From NCBI GenBank assembly GCA_902617025.1, contig CACMVB010000002.1, positions 124,001 through 188,000 on the forward strand: a DNA stretch of 64,000 nucleotides, read 5' to 3'. This stretch comes from an uncultured Pelagibacteraceae bacterium (lineage in GTDB: Bacteria > Pseudomonadota > Alphaproteobacteria > Pelagibacterales > Pelagibacteraceae). Made by a program: the position numbers and the translations under genes. The notes beneath the pieces are model-generated. The model ran no database searches. It was given only the letters and a program-made list of their open reading frames with translations, and was not told the origin of the DNA. Below are positions 62,715-64,000 of the stretch, piece after piece (the first letter of the stretch is position 1; each line of letters starts with the position of its first letter).

Positions 62715-63644
62715 ATGAATAAATTTGCCCTAGCTGTTGAAAATCTAACAAAGGTTTACTCAAATTCTAAAACAAAAAAACATAATAAAGCATTAAATGA
62801 ATTAAGTTTTGAAGTCAGACAAGGTGAGATATTTGGATTATTAGGACCGAATGGAGCCGGCAAGACAACATTTTTAAGTATTCTAGGAGGCACCGTTATT
62901 AAGACTAGTGGGAAAGTAAATGTATGGGGTTTTGATTTAGATCAAAATCCTCGTCAAGTTAGAGCGTCTGTGGGAATAGTTCCCCAGGAAGTAAACTTAG
63001 ATGCTTTTTTTAGTCCAAAAAAACTTCTAGAACTTCAGGCAGGACTTTACGGCATTTCTAAAGAAAACCGTATAACTGATTTAATATTAAAGATGGTTTC
63101 TCTTCAAGATAAAGCTAATGTATACTCCAGAAGCTTATCGGGCGGGATGAAGAGAAGGTTGCTTATAGCTAAAGCAATGGTTCATCAACCCCCAATTTTA
63201 ATTTTGGATGAACCTACAGCCGGTGTTGATGTAGAGCTTAGAAATAATCTTTGGGAAAACGTAAAAGCTTTGAATAAAGAAGGGGTAACGATAATATTAA
63301 CAACGCATTACTTAATAGAAGCACAGGAGATGTGTGATAGAATAGCAATAATTAATAAGGGAAATTTAGTTGCGCTAGATACCACTGAAAAATTACTTGA
63401 GAGAATTAAAACAAAAAAAATAAATTTTAAAGTTAAAAATATTGAATTAAGTAAAAATTTAATGATGAAAGACATTAATTTTAAAATAAACTCTAAAAAT
63501 TCAATATTAGTTACTTATGAAAAAAATTCATTAGATTTTGGAGAAATAGTCAATTATTTAAACGAAAATAACATCGAAATTGAAGACATTTCTACACAAG
63601 ATGGCGATTTAGAAGATGTATTTGTCCAATTAACAAAACACTAG
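62715..63644 (+). CDS. ABC transporter ATP-binding protein (ABC-2/CcmA type)
   Basis: Walker A GPNGAGKTT, signature LSGGMKRRLL, Walker B ILILDEPTAGVD and a C-terminal extension (about 235-309) as in drug or polysaccharide ABC-2 exporters. No ABC-2 permease gene is adjacent: polA is on one side and bioY on the other. Divergent from polA by 42 bases. Confidence 0.9.
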   Translation: MNKFALAVENLTKVYSNSKTKKHNKALNELSFEVRQGEIFGLLGPNGAGKTTFLSILGGTVIKTSGKVNVWGFDLDQNPRQVRASVGIVPQEVNLDAFFSPKKLLELQAGLYGISKENRITDLILKMVSLQDKANVYSRSLSGGMKRRLLIAKAMVHQPPILILDEPTAGVDVELRNNLWENVKALNKEGVTIILTTHYLIEAQEMCDRIAIINKGNLVALDTTEKLLERIKTKKINFKVKNIELSKNLMMKDINFKINSKNSILVTYEKNSLDFGEIVNYLNENNIEIEDISTQDGDLEDVFVQLTKH

Positions 63645-63675
63645 ATTTTAATAAAAAAAAAGATAAATTATTCAA

Positions 63676-64000
63676 ATGGAATTTGTAAAAAGTTTAAAAC
63701 AAACAAAAATAATTAAATACATATTTATTGCTTTACTAGGCTCCATCCTTTTGGCCGTATCATCAAAAATTAAAATACCATTTTACCCAGTCCCTATGAC
63801 TATGCAAACATTCGTTGTATTACTTATAGGGATTTGTTTTGGATGGAAACTTGGTGTGGCGACTATTTCTTTATATTTATTCGAAGGCATAATTGGTTTA
63901 CCAGTGTTTTCAGGAACCCCAGAAAAAGGTATGGGAATAGTATACTTCACGGGACCAACAATGGGTTATTTGATAGGTTTTGTGGTAGCTGGATTTTTAG
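63676..64000 (+). CDS. bioY: Biotin transporter BioY (partial, cut by window end)
   Basis: Substrate-binding (S) component of ECF-type biotin uptake. KIKIPFYPVPMTMQTFVVLL and EGIIGLPVFSGTPEKGMG are BioY hallmarks. The first 108 residues are in the window. It starts 31 bases after the ABC ATPase gene. Some BioY proteins work alone; whether this one uses an ATPase is open. Confidence 0.92.
   Translation, partial: MEFVKSLKQTKIIKYIFIALLGSILLAVSSKIKIPFYPVPMTMQTFVVLLIGICFGWKLGVATISLYLFEGIIGLPVFSGTPEKGMGIVYFTGPTMGYLIGFVVAGFL

Noticed and set aside
1-64000. tRNA, rRNA, CRISPR, insertion sequences or prophage
   Set aside because: Gaps are too short or lack the cloverleaf, repeat or transposase signals; nothing was found on either strand.

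Overview
This window looks like a piece of a streamlined marine alphaproteobacterial chromosome, most likely Pelagibacterales (SAR11). The evidence is very AT-rich DNA with lysine- and asparagine-rich proteins, gaps of a few bases, many ATGA-type start/stop overlaps, overlapping 3' ends at convergent joins, alphaproteobacterial gene order (rnd-kdsD-lptC-lptB; aroA-cmk-rpsA-ihfB; trpFBA-accD-folC-trxA; chvI-chvG-ahcY-tsaE-amgK-murU) and a phosphate-starvation lipid-remodelling cluster. I see no mobile elements, CRISPR arrays, rRNA or tRNA genes.

Left region (1-8.5 kb): a minus-strand phosphate-stress cluster runs plcP, glycosyltransferase, phoR, an unknown secreted protein, pstS, pstC, pstA; a probable pstB start lies at the left edge. 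A diacylglycerol kinase diverges from plcP. Two matching Pho-box-like sites (pattern RTTACAG-N4-GTTAMAA on the plus strand) sit before pstS and plcP, and a strong hairpin separates pstS from pstC. Together the genes would import phosphate, sense its shortage and swap phospholipids for glycolipids.

8.6-10.1 kb holds a small lysine-rich protein, an SMR-family protein lacking the essential glutamate and an NDUFA9-like protein. From 10.2 to 22.5 kb a plus-strand run of 14 tightly packed genes covers RNA processing, LPS (kdsD, lptC, lptB), shikimate (aroA), cmk, rpsA, ihfB, pyrF, trpFBA, accD and a folC-like gene; several of the trp-folC products lack residues usually conserved. 22.5-27.4 kb (minus) has trxA, sbcB, rmuC, an ADP-ribosylglycohydrolase-like gene and rlmN.

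27.4-36 kb is the richest in unexplained signals: a 63-aa gene with its own promoter, compact three-way-junction leader and terminator; several small ORFs; a hairpin covering the start of an NAPE-PLD-like hydrolase; an intergenic hairpin region with a 40-aa ORF; and a lysine-rich coiled-coil protein. The plus-strand run between them carries a flavodoxin-fold reductase, FAH hydrolase, SRAP and TauD-like dioxygenase, followed by convergent purK/purE.

36-54 kb mixes envelope genes (cfa-like, GT9), a DapA-family lyase, oligopeptidase B, an Hsp20 gene with a textbook heat-shock promoter, purine permease and phosphoribosyltransferase, repair (AlkA, MsrA), an RND pump whose adaptor lacks the usual alpha-hairpin, and gpmA. 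54-62.7 kb (minus) is polA-chvI-chvG-ahcY-tsaE-amgK-murU. The right end has an ABC ATPase and the start of bioY, cut by the window edge.
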